The notes: generated by a model from the sequence alone, not told the origin. DNA of 64,000 bases from Brevundimonas sp. UBA7664 (GCF_002483305.1 NZ_DLHQ01000018.1:1-64000), one strand, 5' to 3'. Shown: positions 44,016 through 53,249, counted from the first letter of the stretch. Program-made: numbers and translations.

Positions 44016-44561
44016 ATGACCGACAAACATCAGCTTCGAGCCGCGATGCGAGCCGTGCGCAAGCGGCTGGCAGGGCTTGATGCGGGCGCCGCGGCCCGCG
44101 CGGCGGATCAGGCCGGCGCCCTGCCGCCCGGTCGAATCGTCGCCGTCTATCGCGCCATCGGATCAGAACTGGATGTCGACGCCCTGTCCCTGGCGCTCAG
44201 CCGGGCCGGCCGCGAGCTATGCCTGCCGGTGGTTATCGAGCGGGACGCGCCGATGATCTTTCGCCGCTGGTCGTCGGGGGAGCCGCTTGAGCTGGACGAG
44301 GCGGGGGTGCCCGCGCCGTTTCCGCTCGCGGAGGTCGTCGATCCCGATCTGATCCTGACGCCCCTGCTGGCCTTCGACGCCCTTGGCGGACGACTGGGGC
44401 AGGGCGGGGGCTACTACGACCGGACCTTCGCCGCGCGGCCTGACGCCCTGCGTATCGGCTTCGCCTATGCCGGACAGGAGGTGGACGACCTGCCGGTCGA
44501 GGTCCACGACATCCGTCTGCATGGCGTTCTGACCGAGACCGGTTATAGACCCTTCGCATGA
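44016..44561 (+). CDS. fau: 5-formyltetrahydrofolate cyclo-ligase
   Basis: Recycles 5-formyl-THF to 5,10-methenyl-THF using ATP, feeding one-carbon units to purine and thymidylate synthesis. The 181-residue protein has an N-terminal basic helix (LRAAMRAVRKRLAGL), VAVYRAIGSELDVDAL, LCLPVVIERDAPMIFRRWSSGEPLE, VVDPDLILTPLLAFDALGGRLGQGGGYYDRTF with the phosphate loop, and GFAYAGQEVDDLPVEVHDIRLHGVLTE. The ATG at 44016 is preferred to an upstream frame extension into the repeat. It overlaps ymdB by ATGA. Confidence 0.95.
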   Translation: MTDKHQLRAAMRAVRKRLAGLDAGAAARAADQAGALPPGRIVAVYRAIGSELDVDALSLALSRAGRELCLPVVIERDAPMIFRRWSSGEPLELDEAGVPAPFPLAEVVDPDLILTPLLAFDALGGRLGQGGGYYDRTFAARPDALRIGFAYAGQEVDDLPVEVHDIRLHGVLTETGYRPFA

Positions 44562-45379
44562 GACTGGCTTTTTTCGGTGATGTCGTCGGCAAGTCCGGAC
44601 GGGACGGCCTGAGCGATCACCTCCCGGGTCTGAAGCGCGACCTGAAACTCGATTTCGTGGTGGTCAACGCCGAGAACGCCGCCGGCGGCTTCGGCATCAC
44701 CGAGAACACCGCGCGCGAGCTGTTCATGGCCGGGGCCGACTGTCTGACCCTGGGCAACCACAGCTGGGACCAGCGCGAGGCCCTGACCTATATCGTGCGC
44801 GAGCCGCGGCTGATCCGCCCCGCCAACTATCCGCGCCTGATGGACGCGCCCGGGGCCGGGGCCAATCTGTTCGAGACCCACAGCGGCAAGACCGTGCTGG
44901 TCATGAATGTGCTGGGCCGCATCCACATGGACCCGATGGACTGCCCGTTCAGCGCGGTCGAGAAGGAGCTGGCCGCCTGTCCCATGGGCGCGGTCGCCGA
45001 CGCCATCATCGTCGACATGCATTGCGAGGCGACCTCCGAAAAGATGGCCATGGGCCATTTCTGCGACGGCCGGGCCTCGCTGGTGGTCGGCACCCACACC
45101 CACGTCCCGACCGCCGACTGCCAGATCCTGCCCGGCGGCACGGCCTATCAGACCGACGCCGGCGGCTGCTGCGACTACGACTCCGTCATCGGCAATGAGA
45201 AGGAAGAGCCGCTGCGGCGCTTCACCACCCGGCTGTCGGGCGGCCGCTATACGCCGGCGCACGGGCCGGCCACGGTGTGCGGCGTCTATGTCGAGACCGA
45301 CGACAAGACAGGACTGGCCACGCGGGTCGAGCCCATCCGGGTCGGCGGCCGGTTGAGTCAGACGGTCCCGGTGGTCTGA
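44558..45379 (+). CDS. YmdB-family metallophosphoesterase
   Basis: A 273-residue protein of the TIGR00282/YmdB family of calcineurin-like phosphoesterases. Metal-binding blocks: FFGDVVGKSGRD, VVNAENAAGGFG, DCLTLGNHSWDQRE, IIVDMHCEATSEKMAMGHFCDG, and VVGTHTHVPTADCQILPGGTAYQTDAGG. Members hydrolyse cyclic nucleotides in other bacteria; the substrate here is not known. Its ATG overlaps the fau stop, a pairing also common in other alphaproteobacteria. Confidence 0.92.
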   Translation: MRLAFFGDVVGKSGRDGLSDHLPGLKRDLKLDFVVVNAENAAGGFGITENTARELFMAGADCLTLGNHSWDQREALTYIVREPRLIRPANYPRLMDAPGAGANLFETHSGKTVLVMNVLGRIHMDPMDCPFSAVEKELAACPMGAVADAIIVDMHCEATSEKMAMGHFCDGRASLVVGTHTHVPTADCQILPGGTAYQTDAGGCCDYDSVIGNEKEEPLRRFTTRLSGGRYTPAHGPATVCGVYVETDDKTGLATRVEPIRVGGRLSQTVPVV

Positions 45380-45465
45380 ACCTGTCGAAGAGTTAATGGC
45401 CGCATCTGCATCCGCCGCGGCCCGCCGCCGCCTCTGTCCGTGAACACCCTCGCGGAGCCTCGCCG

Positions 45466-46299
45466 ATGCTGAAGATTCTCGCCGTTCTCGCGGCCGCCCT
45501 GACCCTGCCGACCGCCGCCATGGCCCAGACGCCGGAGCCCGAGGCGATCGAGGTGATGATCCTTGGGACCTACCATTTCGGCAATCCGGGCCAGGACCTG
45601 CACAACGCCCGCATCGACTCCGTCCTGACGCCCGACAAGCAGGCCCAGCTCGAGGCCGTCGCCGAAGGACTGGTCCGCTTCCGGCCGACCGCCGTCGCGG
45701 TCGAACGGGTCGCGGCCGACCAGTCGACCATGCTGGATCATCGCTATCCGGCGTTCACACCTGCCGATCTCCTCACCAACCCCGACGAACGCGTCCAGAT
45801 CGGCTATCGCCTCGCCCATCGTCTGGGCCTGACCCGTGTCTATGCGATCGACGAGCAGGGCGGTGACGGCGAGCCGACCTACTTCCCGTTCGAGGCCGTG
45901 CACAACTGGGCCGAGGCCAATGGCCGCGCGGCGAACCTGACGGCGATGCACGCCCAGATCGCTGCCAAGGTCGCCGATCTTGAACAACGGCAACGGACCC
46001 GGGAGGTCGGGTCCGTTCTCGCCTTCATGAACGGCCCCGAGGCCGCCGCGGACGACAAGGCCTTCCACTACGCCCTGATGCAGTTCGGCGCGGGCGAAGG
46101 CCAGCCGGGCGCGGTGCTGAACGGCCGTTGGTTCACGCGCAACGCCGAGATATTCGCGCGCCTGATGCAGGCTGCGGAACCCGGAGACCGCATCGTGGTG
46201 GTCTATGGCGCCGGCCATGCCTCCTGGCTGCGCGAGATGGTCGAGAACACCCCCGGCTTCCGCCTGATCGAGCCGGACGACTATCTGCCGGCGGAGTGA
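45466..46299 (+). CDS. DUF5694 family exported protein
   Basis: A 277-residue protein with a Sec signal peptide ending AMA at about residue 20. The mature part starts EVMILGTYHFGNPGQDLHNARIDSVLTPDKQAQLEAVAEGLVRFRPTAVAVERV and ends with GDRIVVVYGAGHASWLREMVENTPGF. The GTYHF and GAGH motifs resemble the TraB/ChaN-type fold, where His residues may bind metal. No enzymatic role is established. It is preceded by an 86-bp spacer and converges with the PhoD-like gene 3 bp beyond its stop. Confidence 0.8.
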   Translation: MLKILAVLAAALTLPTAAMAQTPEPEAIEVMILGTYHFGNPGQDLHNARIDSVLTPDKQAQLEAVAEGLVRFRPTAVAVERVAADQSTMLDHRYPAFTPADLLTNPDERVQIGYRLAHRLGLTRVYAIDEQGGDGEPTYFPFEAVHNWAEANGRAANLTAMHAQIAAKVADLEQRQRTREVGSVLAFMNGPEAAADDKAFHYALMQFGAGEGQPGAVLNGRWFTRNAEIFARLMQAAEPGDRIVVVYGAGHASWLREMVENTPGFRLIEPDDYLPAE

Positions 46300-46302
46300 C
46301 GC

Positions 46303-47874
46303 CTAGGCAGCGACGACCCGCGCGTCCCCGCTGGCCACCGCGAGTTTCGCTCGCGTGCTCAGGGTCCCGCCGCGTTCCGACACCTTGTCCAGCACCTTGA
46401 ACTCGGTCTGCCAGCGCTCCGGGGTTACGTCGCAGACGACATAGCCGCGCTGGGCGTTGTTGAACTTCAGGAACGGGTTGTCGGCCAGATACCGGCGGCC
46501 GTCGGCCCGCTGGTCCTGACCGTCGCCGGACGAGCTGATCGAGGTGGTCACGAACTCCGCGGCGATCGGGGCGCCTTCCGGGTTGCGGCTGTCGCGATAC
46601 AGCTCCCCGGCGTAGTTCTGATGTTCATCCCCTGTCAGGACGACGGTGTTGGCTATCCGGCGCTCGCGCAGTCGGTCCAGCAGCCGCTGGCGCGGGATCG
46701 AATAGCCGGCCCAGGTGTCGAGGTTGTAGCCCGGCTCCGGCCCTTCCTTGCGGTCCAGATCCATCACCATGATCTGCTGGGCCAACACCTTCCAGCGGGC
46801 GCGGGACTGGTCGAGATTGCGATACAGCCAGGCCTCCTGCGCCTCGCCCAGCACCTGGGCGTTGGCGGCCGCGACCCCGGCGCAGGTCGAGGCCCAGGCG
46901 TCGTTGCAGGGCTGGTCAGACCGGTGCGACCGCGTGTCGAGGAAATTCAGATCCAGCAGGTCGCCCCAGACCGCGTGGCGGTACAGCTGCATCTCTGCCC
47001 CGCGCGGGAAGGCCGAGCGACGCAGGGGCATATGCTCGTAGAAGGCCTGTGCCGCCGCCTGCCGCCGCAGCAGAAACACCTCGGGCGGCACGCCGTCATC
47101 GAACTCCGAGACCCAGTTGTTGGCGATCTCGTGATCGTCCCAGGTGACGAACCAGGCCGTCGCCGCGTGGCTGGCCTGAAGGTCTGTATCCAGCTTGTAC
47201 TGGGCGTAGCGCCGACGGTAGTCGTCGAGGCTGTAGGTCTCGCCGCCCAGATGCTGGCGCGGGTTCTCGATGGTCCCGCCCGAGCCGGTGTAGGTGCGGT
47301 TGCCGCGGCCTTCATAGATGTAGTCGCCGTAGCAATAGACGAAGTCGAGGTCCTCGGCGGCCGCCTGGCGATGGGCGGTGTAGAAGCCCTGTTCATAGGC
47401 CTGGCACCCCAACACGCCGAACCGGGCCCGGGCCACAGCGGCGCCGGCCGCCGGCGCGGTCTTCGCCCGCCCCGAGGGGGTGCGTTCGGATCCGGCGGTG
47501 AAACGATAGAAATAGTCCCGGCCGGGCTCCAGCCCTTCCACCTCGACATGGACGGCGTGGCCGAGTTCCGGTCGGGCGATCGTCTCGCCAGAGCGGACCA
47601 CGGCGGCGCCGAAGCCGCGCGAGGTCGCCACCTCCCACTTCACCGGCACCGGCGCCGACGGCATGCCGTGGCCGATCTCGAGCGGGCGGGGCGCCAGCCG
47701 GGTCCAGATGACGAAGCCGTCGGGGGCGGGATCGCCGGCGGCGATGCCCAGCTGGAACGGATACTCGGCGAAAACCGGGTCAGCGAGCGCCTTGCGGCCC
47801 GAGCCGAGCACCACACCCCCGGCGCCCAGCGCCAGCATCAATCCCCGGCGGGATACGGAATCGAGCGAGCGCAT
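46303..47874 (-). CDS. phoD: PhoD-family alkaline phosphatase/phosphodiesterase
   Basis: A 523-residue exported metallophosphoesterase with a twin-arginine signal (SVSRRGLMLALGAGGVVLG). The N-terminal PhoD domain includes FQLGIAAGDPAPDGFVIWTRLAP. The catalytic domain has FGVLGCQAYEQGFYTAHR, VYCYGDYIYEGRG, WFVTWDDHEIANNW, VLAQQIMVMDL and VVLTGDEHQNYAGELYRD. It is expected to bind calcium and iron and to release phosphate from organic esters in the periplasm. No Pho box was identified in the 53-bp spacer before DUF305. Confidence 0.93.
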   Translation of the reverse strand: MRSLDSVSRRGLMLALGAGGVVLGSGRKALADPVFAEYPFQLGIAAGDPAPDGFVIWTRLAPRPLEIGHGMPSAPVPVKWEVATSRGFGAAVVRSGETIARPELGHAVHVEVEGLEPGRDYFYRFTAGSERTPSGRAKTAPAAGAAVARARFGVLGCQAYEQGFYTAHRQAAAEDLDFVYCYGDYIYEGRGNRTYTGSGGTIENPRQHLGGETYSLDDYRRRYAQYKLDTDLQASHAATAWFVTWDDHEIANNWVSEFDDGVPPEVFLLRRQAAAQAFYEHMPLRRSAFPRGAEMQLYRHAVWGDLLDLNFLDTRSHRSDQPCNDAWASTCAGVAAANAQVLGEAQEAWLYRNLDQSRARWKVLAQQIMVMDLDRKEGPEPGYNLDTWAGYSIPRQRLLDRLRERRIANTVVLTGDEHQNYAGELYRDSRNPEGAPIAAEFVTTSISSSGDGQDQRADGRRYLADNPFLKFNNAQRGYVVCDVTPERWQTEFKVLDKVSERGGTLSTRAKLAVASGDARVVAA

Positions 47875-47927
47875 CTGGACCTCCGCGGTGGCGACGATCC
47901 CGACCTAGCCCGGAAATGTGACGCGCG

Positions 47928-48368
47928 TCACGGGGTCGGTTCGGCCGTCGGTCTCCACGCCCGCATCTCGGCGATCTCGCGGGTCTGGGTCGCCCTGACC
48001 GCTTCGGCCATGCGACGGATTTCCGGGTCGCGCGACTCCGCCAGGGCGACCTCGGCCATGGCCAGGGCCCCTTCGTGGTGGGCGATCATCTTGGCGATAT
48101 AGGCCTGGTCCAGGGTGGCGCCGGACGCGGCGGCCATGTCGGCGTGCATCCCGGCTTCCGAGGCGGCGAAGGCCTGACCTCCCGCGGTCGCCGCGTGGCT
48201 GTCCCCGGCGTGGGCCGGCGCCGATACGACGCCCTCCTGCACGGTTGCGGCATGATTTTCGGCCGAGGCCTCGCGCAGCGCCTGGTTGACCGGGTCGCCG
48301 CCGCCCTCGCAGGCGGACAGGGTCAGGGCGAGGAGGCCCACGGCCAGGGCGGACGATACGAGGCGCAT
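47928..48368 (-). CDS. DUF305 family lipoprotein
   Basis: A 146-residue lipoprotein, lipobox LSAC with lipidated Cys20. The mature part is alanine/histidine-rich (ENHAATVQ, APAHAGDSHAA). The C-terminal DUF305 domain has LDQAYIAKMIAHHEGALAMAEVALAESRDPEIRRMAEAVRATQTREIAEMRAW. The Met/His-rich helices of this family are linked to copper binding in some bacteria; that link is family knowledge. Its ATG overlaps the purL stop by one base, so it is co-translated with purL, an unusual pairing. Confidence 0.87.
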   Translation of the reverse strand: MRLVSSALAVGLLALTLSACEGGGDPVNQALREASAENHAATVQEGVVSAPAHAGDSHAATAGGQAFAASEAGMHADMAAASGATLDQAYIAKMIAHHEGALAMAEVALAESRDPEIRRMAEAVRATQTREIAEMRAWRPTAEPTP

Positions 48369-50584
48369 CAGGCGGGTCCTTCGATCCAGTTCGGCATCCA
48401 GCTCTCATGCATCTCGCGCAGGTGATCCAGCGGCAGGCGGAACAGGTCGCCGCCCGGCCCGCCGGAGGCGAAGTCCCGGCCCTTGGCCCGACCGACCACG
48501 GCGGCGCGCACGCCCGCGGCCTGGGCCGTGGCGAGGATGTCCGTCGCGTCGGCGACCGCCACCAGATACCGGGCCTGATCCTCGCCGAAGAGCAGGATGT
48601 GGGCGTGAGCCGCCGAGCTGGCGTCCAGATCGACCCCGACGTCCGAAGCCAGCGCCATGTCCGCCGCCGCCCCGATCAGCCCGCCGTCCGACAGGTCGTG
48701 GACGCAGGTCAGGGCGCCGGCCTCGATCTGTTCGCGCACGAAGTCGCCGGTCTTGCGCTCCAGCGCCAGATCGACCGGGGGCGGCGCCCCGTCCTCGCGG
48801 CCCAGCACCTCGCGCAGATAGATGGACGCGCCCAGCTCGCCGACCGTCTCGCCGATCAGCACCAGCACATCGCCCTCGACCATGCCGCCGAAACCGACGA
48901 CCACGTCATAGTTGGTCAGCAGGCCGACCGCGCCGACCGTCGGGGTCGGCGGAATGGCCGCGCCATTGGTCTCGTTATAGAGGCTGACGTTGCCGCTCAC
49001 GACCGGGAAGTCCAGCACCCGGCAGGCCTCGGCCATGCCGTCGATGGCGCGGACGATCTGGCCCATGATCTCGGGCCGCTGCGGATTGCCGAAATTCAGA
49101 TTGTCGGTGATGGCGATCGGCCGCGACCCGACGGCGGTCAGATTGCGCCAGGCCTCGGCCACGGCCTGTTTGCCGCCTTCATAGGGATCGGCCTGGACAT
49201 AGCGGGGCGTGCAGTCCGAGGTCATGGCCAGACCCTTGTCCGTGCCATGCACCCGCACCACCCCGGCGTCGGCGGCGGTGGCCGAGTCGTGCAGGGTGTC
49301 GGCCATGACGTGGCGGTCGTACTGTTCCCAGATCCAGCGCTTGGACGCCATGTCCGGGCAGCAGACCACCTTGATCACCGCATCGACCCAGCTCTCGGGC
49401 GCGGGCACGTCGGCGGGCGACAGGCGGGGCTGCAGCGCCGGCTGCACCCACGGGCGGTCGTACAGGGGCGCGTCGTCGAACAGCGGGGCCAGCGGCACGT
49501 CGCAGACCGTCTCGCCGTGATGCTTCAGCACCAGCCGGCCGGTGTCCGTGGTGACGCCGATCACGGCGGCGTCGAGGCCCCATTTCTTGAAGATCCGGTG
49601 GCCGTCTTCCTCGCGGCCCGGTTTCAGCACCGCCAGCATCCGCTCCTGGCTCTCCGACAACATCATCTCATAGGCCGTCATGCCCTCCTCGCGCTGGGGC
49701 ACGGCGTCCATGTTCAGCTCGATGCCGACCGCGCCCTTGCCGGCCATTTCCACGGACGATGAGGTCAGGCCCGCCGCGCCCATGTCCTGGATCGCGGCCA
49801 CGGCCCCCGAGGCCATCAGCTCCAGCGTCGCCTCGATCAGCAGTTTCTCGGCGAAGGGATCGCCGACCTGCACCGTCGGACGCTTCTCGTCCGAATCCTC
49901 GTCGAACTCGGCCGAGGCCATGGTCGCGCCATGGATGCCGTCGCGGCCGGTCTTCGATCCGAAATAGACCACCGACAGGCCCGGGGCCGGGGCGGCCGAA
50001 TAGAACAGGGCGTCGGCCTTGGCCACGCCGACGCACATGGCGTTGACCAGGATGTTGCCGTTGTAGCCGGCGTGGAAATTGGTCTCGCCCGCCACCGTCG
50101 GCACGCCGACGCAGTTGCCGTAGCCGCCGATGCCGGAGACCACGCCCTTGACCAGCCGCTTCGTCTTCTCGTGGGACGGGTCGCCGAAGCGCAGGGCGTT
50201 CAGCAGGGCCACGGGCCGCGCGCCCATGGTGAAGACGTCGCGCATGATCCCGCCCACGCCCGTCGCCGCGCCCTGATAGGGCTCGATGAAGCTGGGGTGG
50301 TTGTGGCTCTCCATCTTGAAGATGCAGGCGTCGCCGTCATCGATGTCGATGACCCCGGCGTTCTCGCCCGGTCCGCAGATGACCCGCGGCCCCTTGGTCG
50401 GGAATTTGCCCAGATGAATCTTCGACGACTTGTACGAGCAGTGCTCGGACCACATCACCGAAAAGACGCCCAGTTCGACGTTGTTGGGTTCACGCCCCAG
50501 CCGGTCGAGGACGACCTGATATTCGTTCGGGGCCAGGCCGTATTCGGCGGCCAGTTCGGCCATGGTCTTCTGCGGAGCGCTCAT
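48368..50584 (-). CDS. purL: Phosphoribosylformylglycinamidine synthase subunit II
   Basis: ATP-dependent amidation of FGAR to FGAM. The 738-residue protein is the small (multi-subunit) PurL, needing PurQ for ammonia and PurS for assembly; both genes lie upstream on the same strand. Motifs: YGLAPNEYQVVLDRLGREPN, MWSEHCSYKSSKIHL, GENAGVIDIDDG, CIFKMESHNHPSFIEPYQGAATGVGGIMRDVFTMGARP, IQDMGAAGLTSSSVEMA, TDNLNFGNPQRPE, and CVHDLSDGGLIGA. Between it and purQ lie a membrane protein gene and two tiny genes. Confidence 0.97.
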   Translation of the reverse strand: MSAPQKTMAELAAEYGLAPNEYQVVLDRLGREPNNVELGVFSVMWSEHCSYKSSKIHLGKFPTKGPRVICGPGENAGVIDIDDGDACIFKMESHNHPSFIEPYQGAATGVGGIMRDVFTMGARPVALLNALRFGDPSHEKTKRLVKGVVSGIGGYGNCVGVPTVAGETNFHAGYNGNILVNAMCVGVAKADALFYSAAPAPGLSVVYFGSKTGRDGIHGATMASAEFDEDSDEKRPTVQVGDPFAEKLLIEATLELMASGAVAAIQDMGAAGLTSSSVEMAGKGAVGIELNMDAVPQREEGMTAYEMMLSESQERMLAVLKPGREEDGHRIFKKWGLDAAVIGVTTDTGRLVLKHHGETVCDVPLAPLFDDAPLYDRPWVQPALQPRLSPADVPAPESWVDAVIKVVCCPDMASKRWIWEQYDRHVMADTLHDSATAADAGVVRVHGTDKGLAMTSDCTPRYVQADPYEGGKQAVAEAWRNLTAVGSRPIAITDNLNFGNPQRPEIMGQIVRAIDGMAEACRVLDFPVVSGNVSLYNETNGAAIPPTPTVGAVGLLTNYDVVVGFGGMVEGDVLVLIGETVGELGASIYLREVLGREDGAPPPVDLALERKTGDFVREQIEAGALTCVHDLSDGGLIGAAADMALASDVGVDLDASSAAHAHILLFGEDQARYLVAVADATDILATAQAAGVRAAVVGRAKGRDFASGGPGGDLFRLPLDHLREMHESWMPNWIEGPA

Positions 50585-50685
50585 GGGCGCGCCTTCTAGC
50601 CGTTGAACGGTGCGGTGTCAGCCATTGCGGCGGAACATCGTGGCCGGTCCGCCATTGAATCAGCGGACAGCCGCAGGAGGCCCCC

Positions 50686-50835
50686 GTGCCGGATCATCCC
50701 ATCGACCCCGCCGCCACCCCGGAAGACCCCGACACGCCGGAGATCGCCGCCGCCGACGCCGGCGCCAGCGCAGCGGCGGAGCGGGCCTCGAAGCGCGCGG
50801 CCAACGATGACGAGGCCGACGGCGCGGGCGGTTAG
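50686..50835 (+). CDS. Small acidic disordered protein (49 aa)
   Basis: GTG at 50686 with a near-perfect AGGAGG 5 bp upstream starts a 49-residue reading frame of low complexity, rich in Ala, Asp, Pro and Glu (DPAATPEDPDTPEIAAADAG, then ERASKRAANDDEADGAGG). There is no hydrophobic segment. The strong ribosome site and codon usage support translation, but no family is recognised. Its stop overlaps the stop of the converging membrane protein gene by four bases. Confidence 0.5.
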   Translation: MPDHPIDPAATPEDPDTPEIAAADAGASAAAERASKRAANDDEADGAGG

Positions 50836-51629
50836 TCCGTGGCGCGCTCGATGCCCGATCGCAGCCTGAAGCTCAGAACGATGGCGCCGATCAGCACCGC
50901 CACGGCGGCGGCCAGGGCGACATAGGCCAGCATGGGATTGCGTTCCTGCTCGGCCACGAAGGCGCCCAGCAGGCCCCAGGCGATGGGCAGGCCGTAGGCC
51001 AGGGTGCGCAGGCGCTGGGTCACGGCCAGCGCCACCACGGTCACGACGAGGATGGCCAGGATCGCCCAGCCGGTCGGCGAGAGCATGCCGGGCAGGGCGT
51101 CATTGCCGGTCGCCACGGTGATCAGGTTCAACGGCGCCGCCACCGTCAGCCAGCCGGCGAGCATCGCCAACGGCCAGACCGTCATCCACCGGTCGCGGTC
51201 GGCGCGCGGCAGGGCGCGGATGGCTCCCGCGTTGGCCAGCAGGGGAACCAGCACCGCCGCCAGCGAGGCGAAGATCAGGATGACCGTCGCCGCCTCCCAG
51301 TCGAAGGCCGCCGCCGCCACCCACCAGCCGATGCCGAGCAGGGCGGCGACCGAAGGCCAGCCGAGCCGATGGAGCAGCAGGCTCTCGCCGGTTTGCGGCA
51401 GCGCCTGTCGCACGGCGTACACGAGCAGCCAGAGATAGATCACGCCCCAGATGGCGAAGGCGTATCCCGCGACCTTCAGGGTCGCGTCGCCGTCCGCCGA
51501 GAACTCGGCGGGGGACTGGCCCCATCCGAGCAGGACCTGGGTCTGGCCGATCACCACGGCGAATATGACCGCCGCCAGCACGATCAGGCGCCGGGTCATC
51601 TGGGCGGAAGTGGGTCGGACGATGGACAT
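50832..51629 (-). CDS. Multi-pass membrane protein, distantly TspO/MBR-like
   Basis: A 265-residue integral membrane protein with about eight hydrophobic helices, including LIVLAAVIFAVVIGQTQVLLG, VAGYAFAIWGVIYLWLLVYAVRQAL, SVAALLGIGWWVAAAAFDW and WAILAILVVTVVALAVT. The pattern FAIWGVIYLWLLVYAV followed by tryptophan-rich helices resembles the larger tryptophan-rich sensory protein relatives, but this is a weak assignment. It lies between purQ and purL on the same strand, flanked by two small acidic proteins on the opposite strand. Function unknown. Confidence 0.6.
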   Translation of the reverse strand: MSIVRPTSAQMTRRLIVLAAVIFAVVIGQTQVLLGWGQSPAEFSADGDATLKVAGYAFAIWGVIYLWLLVYAVRQALPQTGESLLLHRLGWPSVAALLGIGWWVAAAAFDWEAATVILIFASLAAVLVPLLANAGAIRALPRADRDRWMTVWPLAMLAGWLTVAAPLNLITVATGNDALPGMLSPTGWAILAILVVTVVALAVTQRLRTLAYGLPIAWGLLGAFVAEQERNPMLAYVALAAAVAVLIGAIVLSFRLRSGIERATD

Positions 51630-51738
51630 GGCGGCTCCAATGGCGATGGCCAGACTACGCGTGCGGACGGTGAAGGTTCATTCCCGGGAACCGACACCGG
51701 ACGGGGTTGGTTGATCCACCATATCAGAGAGACACCCC

Positions 51739-51939
51739 ATGACTGACCCCAATCGCCCGACGCCAGTTGGAAAAGGTGCCGGGTCCGAGCCGCGCGATCC
51801 GATCGCTGACCGCACCGGGGAAGCGGCCGGAGTCGAGCGTTCCGGCGCGGGCGCCGAAGGCGATCCCGATGCGCTCGACCAGTCGGAGGGCCGCGGAGAG
51901 GCCGAGGGCGGCCCCCGGAGCCGCGACGGGGCGATCTGA
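51739..51939 (+). CDS. Small hydrophilic disordered protein (66 aa)
   Basis: ATG at 51739 with GAGAG 8 to 12 bp upstream starts a 66-residue protein rich in Gly, Asp, Glu, Pro and Arg (PTPVGKGAGSEPRDPIADRTGEAAG, then GDPDALDQSEGRGEAEGGP). No hydrophobic region or known domain is seen; it is probably disordered. It sits alone on the plus strand between the membrane protein gene and purQ, and resembles the 49-residue neighbour in composition only. Confidence 0.55.
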   Translation: MTDPNRPTPVGKGAGSEPRDPIADRTGEAAGVERSGAGAEGDPDALDQSEGRGEAEGGPRSRDGAI

Positions 51940-51967
51940 CGCCGCCGCCTGACAGGGCCGCCGGATT

Positions 51968-52630
51968 TCAGACGGCGGCGAAGACGCTTCGGAACAGCGT
52001 GGCGCCATCCGCCGAGCCGAGCTCTTCCTCGAACGACCGGTCGGGGTGGGGCATCAGGCCGAGCACGTTTCCCCGCGCGTTCTGAATGCCGGCGATGTCG
52101 GCGACCGAGCCGTTGGGATTGTCGACGTAGCGGAACACCACCTGACCCTCGCCCTCGATCCGGGCCAGGGTCTCGGCGTCGGCGAAATAGTTTCCGTCGC
52201 CATTGCCCTGGGTCATGACGACTTCGCGCTGGCCCTGGTAGCCGGCGGTGAAGCGGGTCTGGCCGTTGGCGACGCTCAGGGTGATGGGTTTGCAGACGTA
52301 TTTCAGCCCGGCGTTCCTGAGCAGGGCGCCCGGCAGCATCCCGGCCTCGCACAGGATCTGGAAGCCGTTGCAGATGCCGACCACGGCCACGCCGTCGTCG
52401 GCGGCCTTCTTCACCGCCTGCATCACCGGCGACTGCGCCGCCATGGCGCCGCACCGCAGATAGTCGCCATAGGAAAAGCCGCCCGGCAGGACGATCAGGT
52501 CCAGGCCCGACGGCAGCTCCGTCTCCTGGTGCCAGACCATTTCGACGCGCTCGCCCGTGGAGCGTTCGACGGCGACCTTGCAGTCGCGGTCACAGTTGGA
52601 ACCGGGGAAGACGATGACGGCTGCGCTCAT
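51968..52630 (-). CDS. purQ: Phosphoribosylformylglycinamidine synthase subunit I (glutaminase)
   Basis: Class I glutamine amidotransferase that supplies ammonia to PurL. The 220-residue protein has VIVFPGSNCDRDCKVA, IVLPGGFSYGDYLRCGAMAA, the nucleophile elbow VVGICNGFQILCEAGMLPGALLRN with catalytic Cys, and GLMPHPDRSFEEELGSADG with catalytic His and Glu. Size and sequence match the stand-alone PurQ of the PurLQS type. It is separated from purS by three small genes on the same strand. Confidence 0.96.
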   Translation of the reverse strand: MSAAVIVFPGSNCDRDCKVAVERSTGERVEMVWHQETELPSGLDLIVLPGGFSYGDYLRCGAMAAQSPVMQAVKKAADDGVAVVGICNGFQILCEAGMLPGALLRNAGLKYVCKPITLSVANGQTRFTAGYQGQREVVMTQGNGDGNYFADAETLARIEGEGQVVFRYVDNPNGSVADIAGIQNARGNVLGLMPHPDRSFEEELGSADGATLFRSVFAAV

Positions 52631-52683
52631 GGCGGCGGCGTGTAGCAGCGTTTGCGGCGGTTGTCAGGGCGTCCACACCGACT

Positions 52684-53187
52684 TCATGAGGGCGGAGGCG
52701 GTACCACACCCAGCTGCTGCAGCAGGCCGAGGGCGTCGTTCTCGTTCCAACCCTCGACGATGCGCCCCTCGGCGACCCGTTCTATGCTCATACCGCTGAC
52801 GACCACCGTCCGCCCGGTCGGCGGGACGCCGTTCATGGGCCCCAGATGCGTGCCGCGCATGGTCAGTCTGGCGGCGACCCGATCGCCTTCGGCGATCATG
52901 TCCTCGACGGTGAAACGAGCATCGGGGAAGCCGGTCCTGAAGCCTTGGAACCACCCTGTCCAACCGTCCCGGTCGATGGGAGCAGCGGCGCCGGCGATAT
53001 GCCCCCGGTATCCGGCGGCCAGAAACTCATCGCGCCGCGACAGGTCGCCCGTACTCCAGACCTCCTCGAAGAAACGGCGGATGAGCGCCTTGTTGGCCTC
53101 GGGATCGTTGACGACCCAGGCCGTCGCGGGCGATGCGGCGAGCGCCAGGGTTGAGCCCGAAATCAGGATGGACCGTCGGTCAAACAT
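52684..53187 (-). CDS. Exported SnoaL-like (ester cyclase family) protein
   Basis: A 167-residue protein with an N-terminal signal (DRRSILISGSTLALAASPATA). The SnoaL/NTF2-like domain follows: EANKALIRRFFEEVWSTGDLSRRDEFLAAGYRGHIAG, DGWTGWFQGFRTGFPDARFTVEDMIAEGDRVAARLTMRGTHLGPMNGVPPTGR and VSGMSIERVAEGRIVEGWNEND. Cyclases and hydrolases share this fold and the substrate is unknown. The export signal is unusual for the family, though common in alphaproteobacterial members. It lies between PEBP and purQ genes. Confidence 0.85.
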   Translation of the reverse strand: MFDRRSILISGSTLALAASPATAWVVNDPEANKALIRRFFEEVWSTGDLSRRDEFLAAGYRGHIAGAAAPIDRDGWTGWFQGFRTGFPDARFTVEDMIAEGDRVAARLTMRGTHLGPMNGVPPTGRTVVVSGMSIERVAEGRIVEGWNENDALGLLQQLGVVPPPPS

Positions 53188-53249
53188 CGCATCGCTCCTG
53201 TGCTGGGCGGATGTAACGACGATAGTCGCCGCCGGGCAATCTTTGCGCC

